48,509 bases of DNA, taken from assembly GCA_017538965.1 (NCBI GenBank), contig JAFYHU010000044.1, forward strand, positions 1-48,509, in the 5' to 3' direction. The DNA is from Oscillospiraceae bacterium. GTDB taxonomy: Bacteria; Bacillota; Clostridia; Oscillospirales; Oscillospiraceae. A model generated the notes under the pieces. That model was not told the DNA's origin. It searched no databases and saw only the letters and a list, made by a program, of their open reading frames with translations. The first letter of the stretch is position 1; each line of letters starts with the position of its first letter. Made by a program: the position numbers and the translations under genes. Positions 32,435 to 39,482 of the stretch are shown one piece after another.

Positions 32435-32583
32435 GAATGCCTCCTGCGGTTAAAATGGAATGTCCGGATACTATCACAGCCTTTATCACAGAACTGTCAC
32501 ACGCAGCACGGCTGAAACAGCATTCGGCATGATATCACAACAGCTTCAAAATGTCCAGCCGTCTGCCAGGCGCATTTCTTTTA

Positions 32584-32613
32584 TTGGACAATCACGAAAC
32601 AGTCTGTTATAAT
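32584..32613 (+). promoter_or_regulatory. Promoter of the 32680 gene pair
   Basis: TTGGAC (32584-32589) and consensus TATAAT (32608-32613) are 18 bp apart, 66 bp upstream of the start. The -35 sequence TTGGACA is the same as that of the export operon promoter. GGACATT also occurs on the other strand nearby, so a shared regulator is possible. Confidence 0.65.
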
Positions 32614-32624
32614 ACGGGCAATCA

Positions 32625-32662
32625 GGCGTTTCGGCCGTTTCGGCCGAGTTTTTTGAAACGCC
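32625..32662 (+). promoter_or_regulatory. Leader hairpin in the 5' untranslated region
   Basis: GGCGTTTC (32625-32632) pairs with GAAACGCC (32655-32662). The loop contains a second stem CGGCC/GGCCG made from tandem GTTTCGGCC units and a T6 run. It lies between the promoter and the ribosome site at 32668-32672. It could act as an attenuator or mRNA stabiliser. Confidence 0.5.
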
Positions 32663-32679
32663 GCTGCAGGAGTGGGATT

Positions 32680-33174
32680 ATGGCAAACACAATGATTGAT
32701 CGCAGACTCTATGACGCTATTGTAAACTTTGAAGAATCAGAGGCTGCGCAGGATTATTATTACTCCGTCATGAATGCCGAAATGCTGCGCGACGGAAAAA
32801 AAGACACGGTCAGGAACCAGATTCTGCGTGTCTATTCCATGCTGTTCTGTGACGATCTCGGCGCCGTTCCCGGTCAGATTGCAAGCCCCGATGACGTGGA
32901 AGCAACAGCCGACCGTCTCCACACCGGCAATATGGGTTTTGACCGAAAGCACTGGTACCGCATGCAGCATCACTTCCCCGTCATAGACGAAGACAATTAT
33001 GATCGCTTTGCTGCTCTGGTAATTTCGGATCTGAATGCCGGACCTCTTCATGAAGCCGCTCTGAACGACGGTGACATGCTGCTGGTCGGCGCTCCCGATC
33101 CGCTGCACATGACAAAGGAGGAACTTGACAGGCAGGTCGTACGCGTTGTTCGTATTGAAGGAGCGGTTCAATGA
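32680..33174 (+). CDS. Protein of unknown function
   Basis: A 164-residue soluble protein I do not recognise. It has no signal peptide or membrane segment. The first half is helical and rich in Tyr, Asp and Glu (FEESEAAQDYYYSVMNAEML); the second has HTGNMGFDRKHWYRMQHHFP, then DMLLVGAPDPLHMTKEELDR. The ATG at 32680 has AGGAG 7 bases upstream; an open frame to 32551 crosses the promoter and was rejected. Its stop overlaps the degenerate REC-SARP regulator (ATGA), so the two are co-translated and probably act together. Confidence 0.8.
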   Translation: MANTMIDRRLYDAIVNFEESEAAQDYYYSVMNAEMLRDGKKDTVRNQILRVYSMLFCDDLGAVPGQIASPDDVEATADRLHTGNMGFDRKHWYRMQHHFPVIDEDNYDRFAALVISDLNAGPLHEAALNDGDMLLVGAPDPLHMTKEELDRQVVRVVRIEGAVQ

Positions 33175-33983
33175 GAGTCTTTACGGTAAACAGCAATTCC
33201 GAAACCCTCCAGCAGATCTCCGATCTGATTTGCGCTCTGTACCCGAATGCAGAACAGAGAAGTTTTCTGAGCAGTCTGGAAGCTCTTGCCGCCGCCCGTG
33301 AACAGGAGGTTGACGTTGCCGTGCTGGATGTCATGCTTCCGGAAATGAGCGGTCTGGACCTCGGCCAGTATCTGATCGATCTGAATCCTCTCGTGAATCT
33401 CATTTATCTGACCCACACCCGTGACTGCGGTTTTGATGTCATGGCGCTCCATGCCAGCGGCTGCCTGCTCAAGCCGGTCACGCAGGCAGAAATCGAACGC
33501 GAGTTTTCAGACCTGCGGCACCCGACCATTCTGAAAAAGCAAAAACGTCTCTTTGCTCAGACATTCGGGAATTTTGAGCTGTTTGTCGACGGCAAACCGG
33601 TACTGTTTAAATATTCCAAGACAAAAGAAATCGTTGCCCTGCTGATCAACAACCGCGGCGCGCAGACGACAAACGGAGAGATTATTGCCGCTCTCTGGGA
33701 GGATGACGGAGATCCGGAAAAAAAGAGTTCGTATCTCAGCAATCTCCGGCAGGATCTCCAGAATACGTTCAACCGTTTGAAGCTGCACGGAATTCTCCTC
33801 AAGCAGCGCGGCAGTCTGGCCATCGCCGTTGACCGCATCGAATGTGACCTCTACGACTGGCTGGAGAAGAAAGAAAAATCCCGCTATCAATATCTCGGCG
33901 ATTACATGAATCAATACAGCTGGGCGGAATACATCCATGCCGAGCTGGATGAAATCAGCTATGCGATGGAAGACTCCGACTGA
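33171..33983 (+). CDS. SARP-type regulator with degenerate receiver domain
   Basis: A 270-residue paralogue of the regulator at 28083 with the same layout. The receiver keeps D53 (AVLDVMLPE), Thr near 81 (YLTHT) and Lys near 103 (LLKPVT), but the acidic pair that binds Mg2+ is replaced by N7 S8 (FTVNSNSE). Normal phosphorylation is therefore doubtful, and it may work as an atypical receiver. The winged helix begins QTFGNFELFVDGKPVLFKYS and the BTAD-like part has CDLYDWLEK and YLGDYMNQYSWAEY. It overlaps the unknown 164-residue gene by 4 bp with AAGGAG upstream. No kinase is adjacent. Confidence 0.83.
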   Translation: MRVFTVNSNSETLQQISDLICALYPNAEQRSFLSSLEALAAAREQEVDVAVLDVMLPEMSGLDLGQYLIDLNPLVNLIYLTHTRDCGFDVMALHASGCLLKPVTQAEIEREFSDLRHPTILKKQKRLFAQTFGNFELFVDGKPVLFKYSKTKEIVALLINNRGAQTTNGEIIAALWEDDGDPEKKSSYLSNLRQDLQNTFNRLKLHGILLKQRGSLAIAVDRIECDLYDWLEKKEKSRYQYLGDYMNQYSWAEYIHAELDEISYAMEDSD

Positions 33984-33997
33984 GCTTCTGTGCATAA

Positions 33998-34040
33998 AAG
34001 AATAACGGGATGTCCGTTTTCCGGGCATCCCGTTATTCTT
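33998..34040. terminator. Convergent 18-bp-stem terminator
   Basis: AAGAATAACGGGATGTCC pairs with GGGCATCCCGTTATTCTT around GTTTTCC (one G-T pair). It lies between the rightward REC-SARP gene and the leftward FMN protein gene and can stop transcription from both sides. Confidence 0.85.
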
Positions 34041-34060
34041 ATATGCGTTCTGGATGTCGC

Positions 34061-35029
34061 TCAGCGATACCGGTCCATGCAGCGGAAGCAATCCTCCATC
34101 ATATCGTCCATAATCTTCCGGACAGGTTGGATATCATGCAGGATACCGCTGATCTGACCGATGGTCAGAATGCCGTCGTCGAGGTTTCCGGTTTCAAAAG
34201 CGGTTTTCAGGCGTCGGCCGGAGATGTAGGGGGCGAGCTCCTGTATGGACGCACCGTTCATCTCCATCTCTCTGACTTTGACGGCAAGGCCGTTGTTTAA
34301 AACACGGGTTGTGTTCTGAAAGCGTCGGAGAACAAGGGTTGTGCCGGTCTCGTCCAGGCGTTGGGCAACCATCTCTTTGCCCTCCCGCAAAGCCGGAGCC
34401 TCTTCCGAAAGGAAGAAGCGGCTTCCTACCGTCGCGCCTTCACAGCCAAGCATCAGGGCCGCAGCCAGACCGCGGCCGTCACCGACACCGCCGCAGGCAA
34501 TCACGGGGATGTCGAGTGCGTCGACCGCCGCAGGCCAGAGGGCAATGGATCCGACGTCATTTTCTCCGACGTGGCCGGCTGCTTCGGTACCGTCCATGAT
34601 GACCGCATCACAGCCGATCTTCTGAGCGGTTTTGGCATGCCGGACGGCTGTGCACTTGTGAATGACAGTCATCCCGGCGCCTTTCATGGTCTCCATGAAG
34701 GCTTCGGGGGCACGCCCTGAGGTTTCCATGATGCGGATCCCCTCTTCGATGCAGACGCGCACATAGGACGGGTAATCCGGCGGAGCAAGGGACGGCATCA
34801 GAGTAAGGTTCACCGCGAAAGGTTTGTCCGTGAGTGTCCGGCATTTTCTGATTTCCTGACGCAGTTCCTCGGCGTTCGGAAACGTGGCCGAAGACATCAC
34901 TCCCAGACCGCCGGCATTCGATACCGCAGCGACCAGCTCAGCCTTTGCCAGCCACTGCATGGCGCCGAGCAGAATCGGCCGTTCGATGCCGAGCATACGG
35001 GTTATGCGGGTTTCCAGTTTTCTTTCCAT
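34061..35029 (-). CDS. NMO/FabK-like FMN oxidoreductase
   Basis: A 322-residue TIM-barrel flavoprotein of the nitronate monooxygenase/enoyl-ACP reductase II family. RPILLGAMQWLAKAELVAAV and SNAGGLGVMSSATF form the start, AAGHVGE resembles the FabK GGHxGE segment, and CGGVGDGRGLAAALMLGCEG binds the FMN phosphate. In this acyl-CoA cluster it is more likely to reduce an enoyl thioester or pass electrons than to oxidise nitroalkanes; that is inference. ATG 35029 has GAGGA 5 bases upstream. A GTG at 35041 overlapping the previous stop is possible. Confidence 0.8.
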   Translation of the reverse strand: MERKLETRITRMLGIERPILLGAMQWLAKAELVAAVSNAGGLGVMSSATFPNAEELRQEIRKCRTLTDKPFAVNLTLMPSLAPPDYPSYVRVCIEEGIRIMETSGRAPEAFMETMKGAGMTVIHKCTAVRHAKTAQKIGCDAVIMDGTEAAGHVGENDVGSIALWPAAVDALDIPVIACGGVGDGRGLAAALMLGCEGATVGSRFFLSEEAPALREGKEMVAQRLDETGTTLVLRRFQNTTRVLNNGLAVKVREMEMNGASIQELAPYISGRRLKTAFETGNLDDGILTIGQISGILHDIQPVRKIMDDMMEDCFRCMDRYR

Positions 35030-35037
35030 GGCGGTCC

Positions 35038-36381
35038 TCACTCTTTGATATTGCGAATCCGCAGACCCTGCTGTTCCGCAGAATGAATCAGTTCCGTACG
35101 GAAGTCGGGATGCGCGATTGAAATCAGCGCTTCCGCGCGCTCCCAGGTGGTTTTGGCCCGCAGATCGGCGATGCCGTATTCCGTAATCACGAACTGGCTG
35201 TAGCTGCGCGGCACCGTGACGATCTGACAGGGGCTGAGGCTGGGCTGAATGCGCGAGTGTATTTTCCCGTTTCCGTCCGTAAAGGTGGATGAAAGGCAGA
35301 TCAGGCCTTTGCCGTTCTTTGAATGCGCTGCGGCAATCAGAAAGTCGAGCTGTCCGCCGGTCCCTGAAATCTGCCGTATACCGGAGGTTTCGGAAGCCGT
35401 CTGTCCGTAAAGATCGACTTCAATGGCATTGTTGAGGCAGACCATGTTGTCGTTGCGGGCAATGAGGAAGGGGTCGTTGGTATAATCCACCGGGGCCAGC
35501 AGGCAGTCCGGATTCCCGTCCAGGAAGTCATAGAGCTTCTGCGTTCCCATGGCGAAGGTATAGACGATCTTTCCCGGATCCGTGGTCTTGTATTTTCCGG
35601 TAATGCATCCCGCCTCGGCCATCGAAACATAGGCATCACAGAGCATCTCGGTGTGCACGCCCAGATCCTTCAGTCCCGCCTTCGCGATCAGTTCTCCCAC
35701 AGCGTTGGGCATGGCGCCGATGCCGAGCTGGATGCAGGCGCGGTCTCCCACCAGGCTGACCACGAGCTCCGCGATCTTCCGATCCACCTCGGTCGGCGGC
35801 GGAGTCGGGGCTTCGATCATCGGGTAGTTCGGTCCCTTCACGAAACAGTCGATCCGGGATACATGTACCCTGCTCTCCTCGTCGCAGAAGGTACGCGGGA
35901 CATTTTCGTTCACTTCGGCAATTACGTAGTCCGTGTTTCGGAGATATGCAGGTGTAATGGAGGACGAGGTACCGAGGCTGACATAGCCTTCGGAATCCGG
36001 CGGTGAAACCATGATCATCAGGACATTCAGCCGGCCGACGAGACCGGAGAGAATGGTTTTCGGTCCCTGATGATAGTTCATCGGAATATAGCGGCAGAGC
36101 CCTTTGTCGCAGAGCTTCCGGCTGGCAGGTGAAAAATGCCAGTCATTGTACATCAGATGCTCCATCTTCGGATCTGCGAGCACCGCCTTCGGCGGGAAAA
36201 GGCAGGTCGTCGAGCGCAGAATGATGTCGTGCAGCCCGGGCACCCGTTTTGCAAAGGCCGCATCCAGATACATGGATGCCATCGCAAACTCGGAATAGGC
36301 TACCTGGTCGCCGTCCTTTACGACCGCGACTGCCTCATCGACAGGTTTGAATTTCGATTCGTAGTCGGTTTTCCAGTCCAT
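35038..36381 (-). CDS. Acetyl-CoA hydrolase/transferase family CoA-transferase
   Basis: A 447-residue CoA-transferase of the 4-hydroxybutyrate/butyryl-CoA:acetate class. The catalytic glutamate is in GVHTEMLCDAY. CoA-binding segments GIGAMPNAVGEL and SGTGGQLDFL follow the family, and VPRSYSQFVITEYGIADL closes it. It exchanges CoA between a carboxylate and acetyl-CoA, so it can activate the pathway acid without ATP or release the product. It overlaps or abuts the NMO-like gene downstream and is 18 bp from the crotonase upstream. Acyl specificity cannot be told from sequence. Confidence 0.87.
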   Translation of the reverse strand: MDWKTDYESKFKPVDEAVAVVKDGDQVAYSEFAMASMYLDAAFAKRVPGLHDIILRSTTCLFPPKAVLADPKMEHLMYNDWHFSPASRKLCDKGLCRYIPMNYHQGPKTILSGLVGRLNVLMIMVSPPDSEGYVSLGTSSSITPAYLRNTDYVIAEVNENVPRTFCDEESRVHVSRIDCFVKGPNYPMIEAPTPPPTEVDRKIAELVVSLVGDRACIQLGIGAMPNAVGELIAKAGLKDLGVHTEMLCDAYVSMAEAGCITGKYKTTDPGKIVYTFAMGTQKLYDFLDGNPDCLLAPVDYTNDPFLIARNDNMVCLNNAIEVDLYGQTASETSGIRQISGTGGQLDFLIAAAHSKNGKGLICLSSTFTDGNGKIHSRIQPSLSPCQIVTVPRSYSQFVITEYGIADLRAKTTWERAEALISIAHPDFRTELIHSAEQQGLRIRNIKE

Positions 36382-36399
36382 GCGAAAACCTCCGATGGC

Positions 36400-37191
36400 T
36401 TATTTCCCCTGAAAACGGGGTTTGCGGCGTTCGAGGGCGGCGGTCAGGCCCTCCAGGCAGTCGTCGCTCTGGGAAGCGAAAATCTGGCTGATGGCCTCAT
36501 AGTCGCGGTTCTGCTCGAAGCTGGTTGAAACGGCGTTGCGCAGGACGCGCTTCTGCAGCATCAGCGCCAGCGCCGGTCCCTGTGCAAGCTGCACGGCGAC
36601 ATGCTCGGCCGCAGGCATCAGTTCCTCCGCCGGCACAACCTTGTTGACGAGGCCGAGGCTTAAAAGCTCGTCTGCCTTCAGGGTCTTCGCCGAGAACAGA
36701 ATCTCGCAGGCCTTGTAATATCCGACCCGCTGTACGAGAAACCAGGTCGCCCCGCTGTCCGGGCAGAAGCCGAGCCCTGTAAAGGAATAGCCGAACTGCG
36801 CCTTCTCCGAAGCAATCAGAATATCACAGGCCATCGCCATCGCGATGCCGGCGCCGAAAGCCGGCCCGTTGACAGCGGCAACAACCGGTTTTTTTACATT
36901 GTAGAGCAGCCGCACCATGTCGGCAGTGCTGTCGACATCATATACCGCGCGCAGGCGGTCTTTGTTCATTGCGGCAAGCTCCTGCAGGTTTCCGCCCGAA
37001 GTAAAGCCTCTGCCTTCCCCGGTCAGCAGCAGAACTTTGACCGCGCTGTCTTCCTCTGCTTTCCGGATGGCATCATCGATTTCGAGGACAAAGTCCTGCG
37101 TAAACGAGTTCAGTGTCTCCGGACGATTCATTGTGATCCTGGCGACGCCGTTCTCGACCCGGTAGAGCGGGGTTCTTTCGCTGCTTTCCAT
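36400..37191 (-). CDS. Crotonase-family protein, PaaG-like isomerase type
   Basis: A 263-residue crotonase-fold protein. The oxyanion-hole segments are GFTSGGNLQEL and NGPAFGAGIAMAMACD. The two glutamates needed by enoyl-CoA hydratases are absent: the first is A in GAGIAMAM and the second is F in GYSFTGLG. Instead it has Asp in FCPDSGATW, the pattern of PaaG-like enoyl-CoA isomerases. It therefore probably moves a double bond rather than adding water. ATG 37191 has AGGGAG upstream; an ATG at 37212 overlapping the previous stop is possible. The encoded neighbours are flavoproteins and a CoA-transferase. Confidence 0.82.
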   Translation of the reverse strand: MESSERTPLYRVENGVARITMNRPETLNSFTQDFVLEIDDAIRKAEEDSAVKVLLLTGEGRGFTSGGNLQELAAMNKDRLRAVYDVDSTADMVRLLYNVKKPVVAAVNGPAFGAGIAMAMACDILIASEKAQFGYSFTGLGFCPDSGATWFLVQRVGYYKACEILFSAKTLKADELLSLGLVNKVVPAEELMPAAEHVAVQLAQGPALALMLQKRVLRNAVSTSFEQNRDYEAISQIFASQSDDCLEGLTAALERRKPRFQGK

Positions 37192-37208
37192 GTTGCTCCC
37201 TTCCCGCT

Positions 37209-38177
37209 TCATTCCAGCATGGCGGCTTTCGCACGCAGTGTCTCTTCTGCTTCCCGGACCGTATCATGGATGATATCCGCACAGGATTTGATCTCGTGGA
37301 TTCTTCCGATACTCTGGCCGAACAGGAATGCGGCGCCTTCGGTATCGCCCTCTGTCAGAGCCTGCAGGAGTTTCTTGCCGGATACCGCACGCACAATATC
37401 CGAAGGAGCGGCTCCGTTTTTCTCAAGCTCGTTGACCTTTGCGAGCACCGAGTTCTTTACGCCGCGCGCCTGCAGCGTTGTATGGCAGAAGAGGTCGGTA
37501 TCGGTTTCGTTGAGCTGCAGAATCCAGTTCTTGATATTCGGATGAACCCAGCATTCCTCGGAAGCGATGAAGCGTGTGGCCATCATGATTCCGTCCGCAC
37601 CGAGGCAGAGGGCTGCCGCCATCGACTTGCCGTCAACCATGCCGCCGGTGGCCAGAACGGGAATCTTCACACTCTCGCAGACTTTCGGCAGAAGCACCGA
37701 AGTCGCAACATTATCCGACAGCGGATGACCGCCTTCCTCAACACCGGCTACGATGACCGCATCGTAGCCCAGTTTTTCGATTTTAACGGCGTGGCGAACC
37801 GCTCCGACTTTATGGGTGATCTTTACGCCCGCTGCGTGCAGCATGGGGATAAAGTCGGTAGCAAAGAGGCCTGAGACCTCAATGTTCGTGACCTTTTCCT
37901 CCGCGCAGACGCGGAAAAAGTCCATAAAGGTCTCATCCGTAATGCGAAAGCTTTTCATCAGCGTGATATTCACGCCGAAGGGCTTGTCGGTCAGCGCTTT
38001 GACCTCTCGGATGGCCTCGCGCAGCGCGTCGCCGCTCAGATACTGATCCGCTGTGATGCAGCCCAGGCCGCCGGCGTTCGAGATGGCGGCGCAGAGGTGC
38101 GCGTCGGTCGTCCACAGCATACCGCCGCAGATGATGGGATACTCGATCCCGAAGAGTTCGGTGATTCTTGTCTTCAT
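37209..38177 (-). CDS. NMO/FabK-like FMN oxidoreductase, second copy
   Basis: A 322-residue paralogue of the 34061 gene. It has YPIICGGMLWTTDAHLCAAI, SNAGGLGCITADQYL, the EEGGHPLSDN segment, and TGGMVDGKSMAAALCLGADG for FMN. Family members include nitronate monooxygenase and the FabK enoyl reductase. ATG 38177 has GGAGG 5 bases upstream; a longer frame to 38189 lacks a ribosome site. A conserved 74-nt non-coding element fills the gap between the thiolase and this gene, so its expression may be set separately from the upstream genes. Confidence 0.8.
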   Translation of the reverse strand: MKTRITELFGIEYPIICGGMLWTTDAHLCAAISNAGGLGCITADQYLSGDALREAIREVKALTDKPFGVNITLMKSFRITDETFMDFFRVCAEEKVTNIEVSGLFATDFIPMLHAAGVKITHKVGAVRHAVKIEKLGYDAVIVAGVEEGGHPLSDNVATSVLLPKVCESVKIPVLATGGMVDGKSMAAALCLGADGIMMATRFIASEECWVHPNIKNWILQLNETDTDLFCHTTLQARGVKNSVLAKVNELEKNGAAPSDIVRAVSGKKLLQALTEGDTEGAAFLFGQSIGRIHEIKSCADIIHDTVREAEETLRAKAAMLE

Positions 38178-38210
38178 AGCTGCCTCCATTCAAAAATTCG
38201 TTCACTCATG

Positions 38211-38284
38211 ATGCGCGGCGGGGAAAGGTCTGTGCGAGGGATATCTATATCTTCCGCGCAATTGCAGAAAGCCTAAGTCGGGCT
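38211..38284 (-). ncRNA. Candidate structured RNA element, copy B
   Basis: A 74-nt segment directly after the thiolase stop and before the second NMO-like gene. It aligns without gaps to copy A at 41955-42028; I count 54 of 74 identical bases. On the minus strand both have a short AGCC/GGCT (here) 5' stem and the closing stem TGCGCGG/CCGCGCA. Between them lie an inner hairpin (here GATA-TAGA-TATC), the constant CTCGCAC, and then CCCCG. It matches no riboswitch class I know. A duplicated protein-binding site or relic repeat is the alternative. Confidence 0.6.
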
Positions 38285-38285
38285 T

Positions 38286-39470
38286 TTACAGCCTCTCAAA
38301 TATGCCTGCGGCGCCCATGCCTCCGCCGATGCACATGGATACAAGGCCGTACTTCCCGTCACGGCGGCGCAGCTCTCCAAGGAGCTTCATGGTCAGGTAG
38401 GCCCCCGTGCAGCCGAGAGGATGCCCGAAGGCGATCCCGCCGCCGCTGACGTTGACGATCTCTTCCTTCAGTCCCAGCAGATCGATGCAGGCGAGCGACT
38501 GGGATGCAAAGGCCTCGTTCAGTTCAATCAGATCGATGTCCTTCAGCCGGAGGCCGGCGACATCGAGCGCTTTCGGGATGGCCTCGACCGGACCGATGCC
38601 CATATAGCCGGGATGTACGCCGCGCACGGCAAAGCCGACGAACCTTGCCAGCGGAGTCAGCCCCTGCTGAATGGCAAAGTCCTCCTCCATCAAAACCACA
38701 AAAGCCGCGGCGTCGTTCATCTGCGAGGAGTTGCCGGCCGTCACGCTGCCGCCCATGCGGAAGAGAGGCTTGAGCTTCGACAGGCCCTCAATCGTGGTAT
38801 CGGGACGGACACATTCGTCCGTGTCAAAGACGAAGGTCTCGAAGCCTGGCGTGCCGTCCTCGTTCTTTTTCGGTCTCTTGGCCTGAACCGGGATGATTTC
38901 CTCTTTGAATTTTCCTGTCTGAATCGCCGCAGCAGCTTTCTGGTGACTCGCGCAGGCAAAGGCGTCCTGCCGTTCCCGCGAAATGCCGTACTTCTCTGCA
39001 ACATTCTCTGCTGTGATGCCCATGGTATCGAAGTTGTCCGGATAACTGCCGAAGCTCACGGCATCGGGGATGATGGCCACGCGGTGCATCTGAACCTTGC
39101 TCATATTCTCGAGACCGCCGGCCACGATGCACTTTGCCTGTCCGGCCATGATGGCGTTGGCAGCCGAGGCGATCGACTGCAGACCGGAAGCACAGAAGCG
39201 GTTGACGGTCTGTCCGGCCGTCGTCAGCGGGAAACCCGAGCTGTCTGCCAGCAGACGCCCGATATTCAGGCCCTGCTCGGCTTCGGGTATGGCGCAGCCG
39301 CAGATCAGATCCTCTGCCAGCGCAGGATCGAAAGCCGGATTCTTTGCGAGGATGCCTTTCAGGACCTGTGAACCGAAATCCACACAGCCGGTATAGCGCA
39401 GGCTGCCCTTGATGGCTTTGGCAACGGCACTGCGTCCGTAAGCGACGATGACTGCATTTTTACGTTCCAT
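38286..39470 (-). CDS. Thiolase (acetyl-CoA C-acyltransferase family)
   Basis: A 394-residue thiolase that joins two acyl-CoA units or cleaves 3-ketoacyl-CoA with CoA. The nucleophilic Cys is in [10 protein letters not shown] (about 88), His in [10 protein letters not shown] (about 350) and the second Cys in [10 protein letters not shown] near the end. Length is typical. It starts 12 bp after the fused dehydrogenase/hydratase gene with GGAGG 7 bases upstream, so the two form a beta-oxidation core. Chain-length preference, and biosynthetic versus degradative use, cannot be decided. Confidence 0.92.
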   Translation of the reverse strand: MERKNAVIVAYGRSAVAKAIKGSLRYTGCVDFGSQVLKGILAKNPAFDPALAEDLICGCAIPEAEQGLNIGRLLADSSGFPLTTAGQTVNRFCASGLQSIASAANAIMAGQAKCIVAGGLENMSKVQMHRVAIIPDAVSFGSYPDNFDTMGITAENVAEKYGISRERQDAFACASHQKAAAAIQTGKFKEEIIPVQAKRPKKNEDGTPGFETFVFDTDECVRPDTTIEGLSKLKPLFRMGGSVTAGNSSQMNDAAAFVVLMEEDFAIQQGLTPLARFVGFAVRGVHPGYMGIGPVEAIPKALDVAGLRLKDIDLIELNEAFASQSLACIDLLGLKEEIVNVSGGGIAFGHPLGCTGAYLTMKLLGELRRRDGKYGLVSMCIGGGMGAAGIFERL

Positions 39471-39482
39471 TGCGGTACCTCC

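Noticed and set aside
29840-32515. 891-codon open frame on the plus strand
   Set aside because: It is antisense to the lipoprotein gene and crosses its terminator. No ribosome site or recognisable domain; the lipobox protein is clearly the real one.
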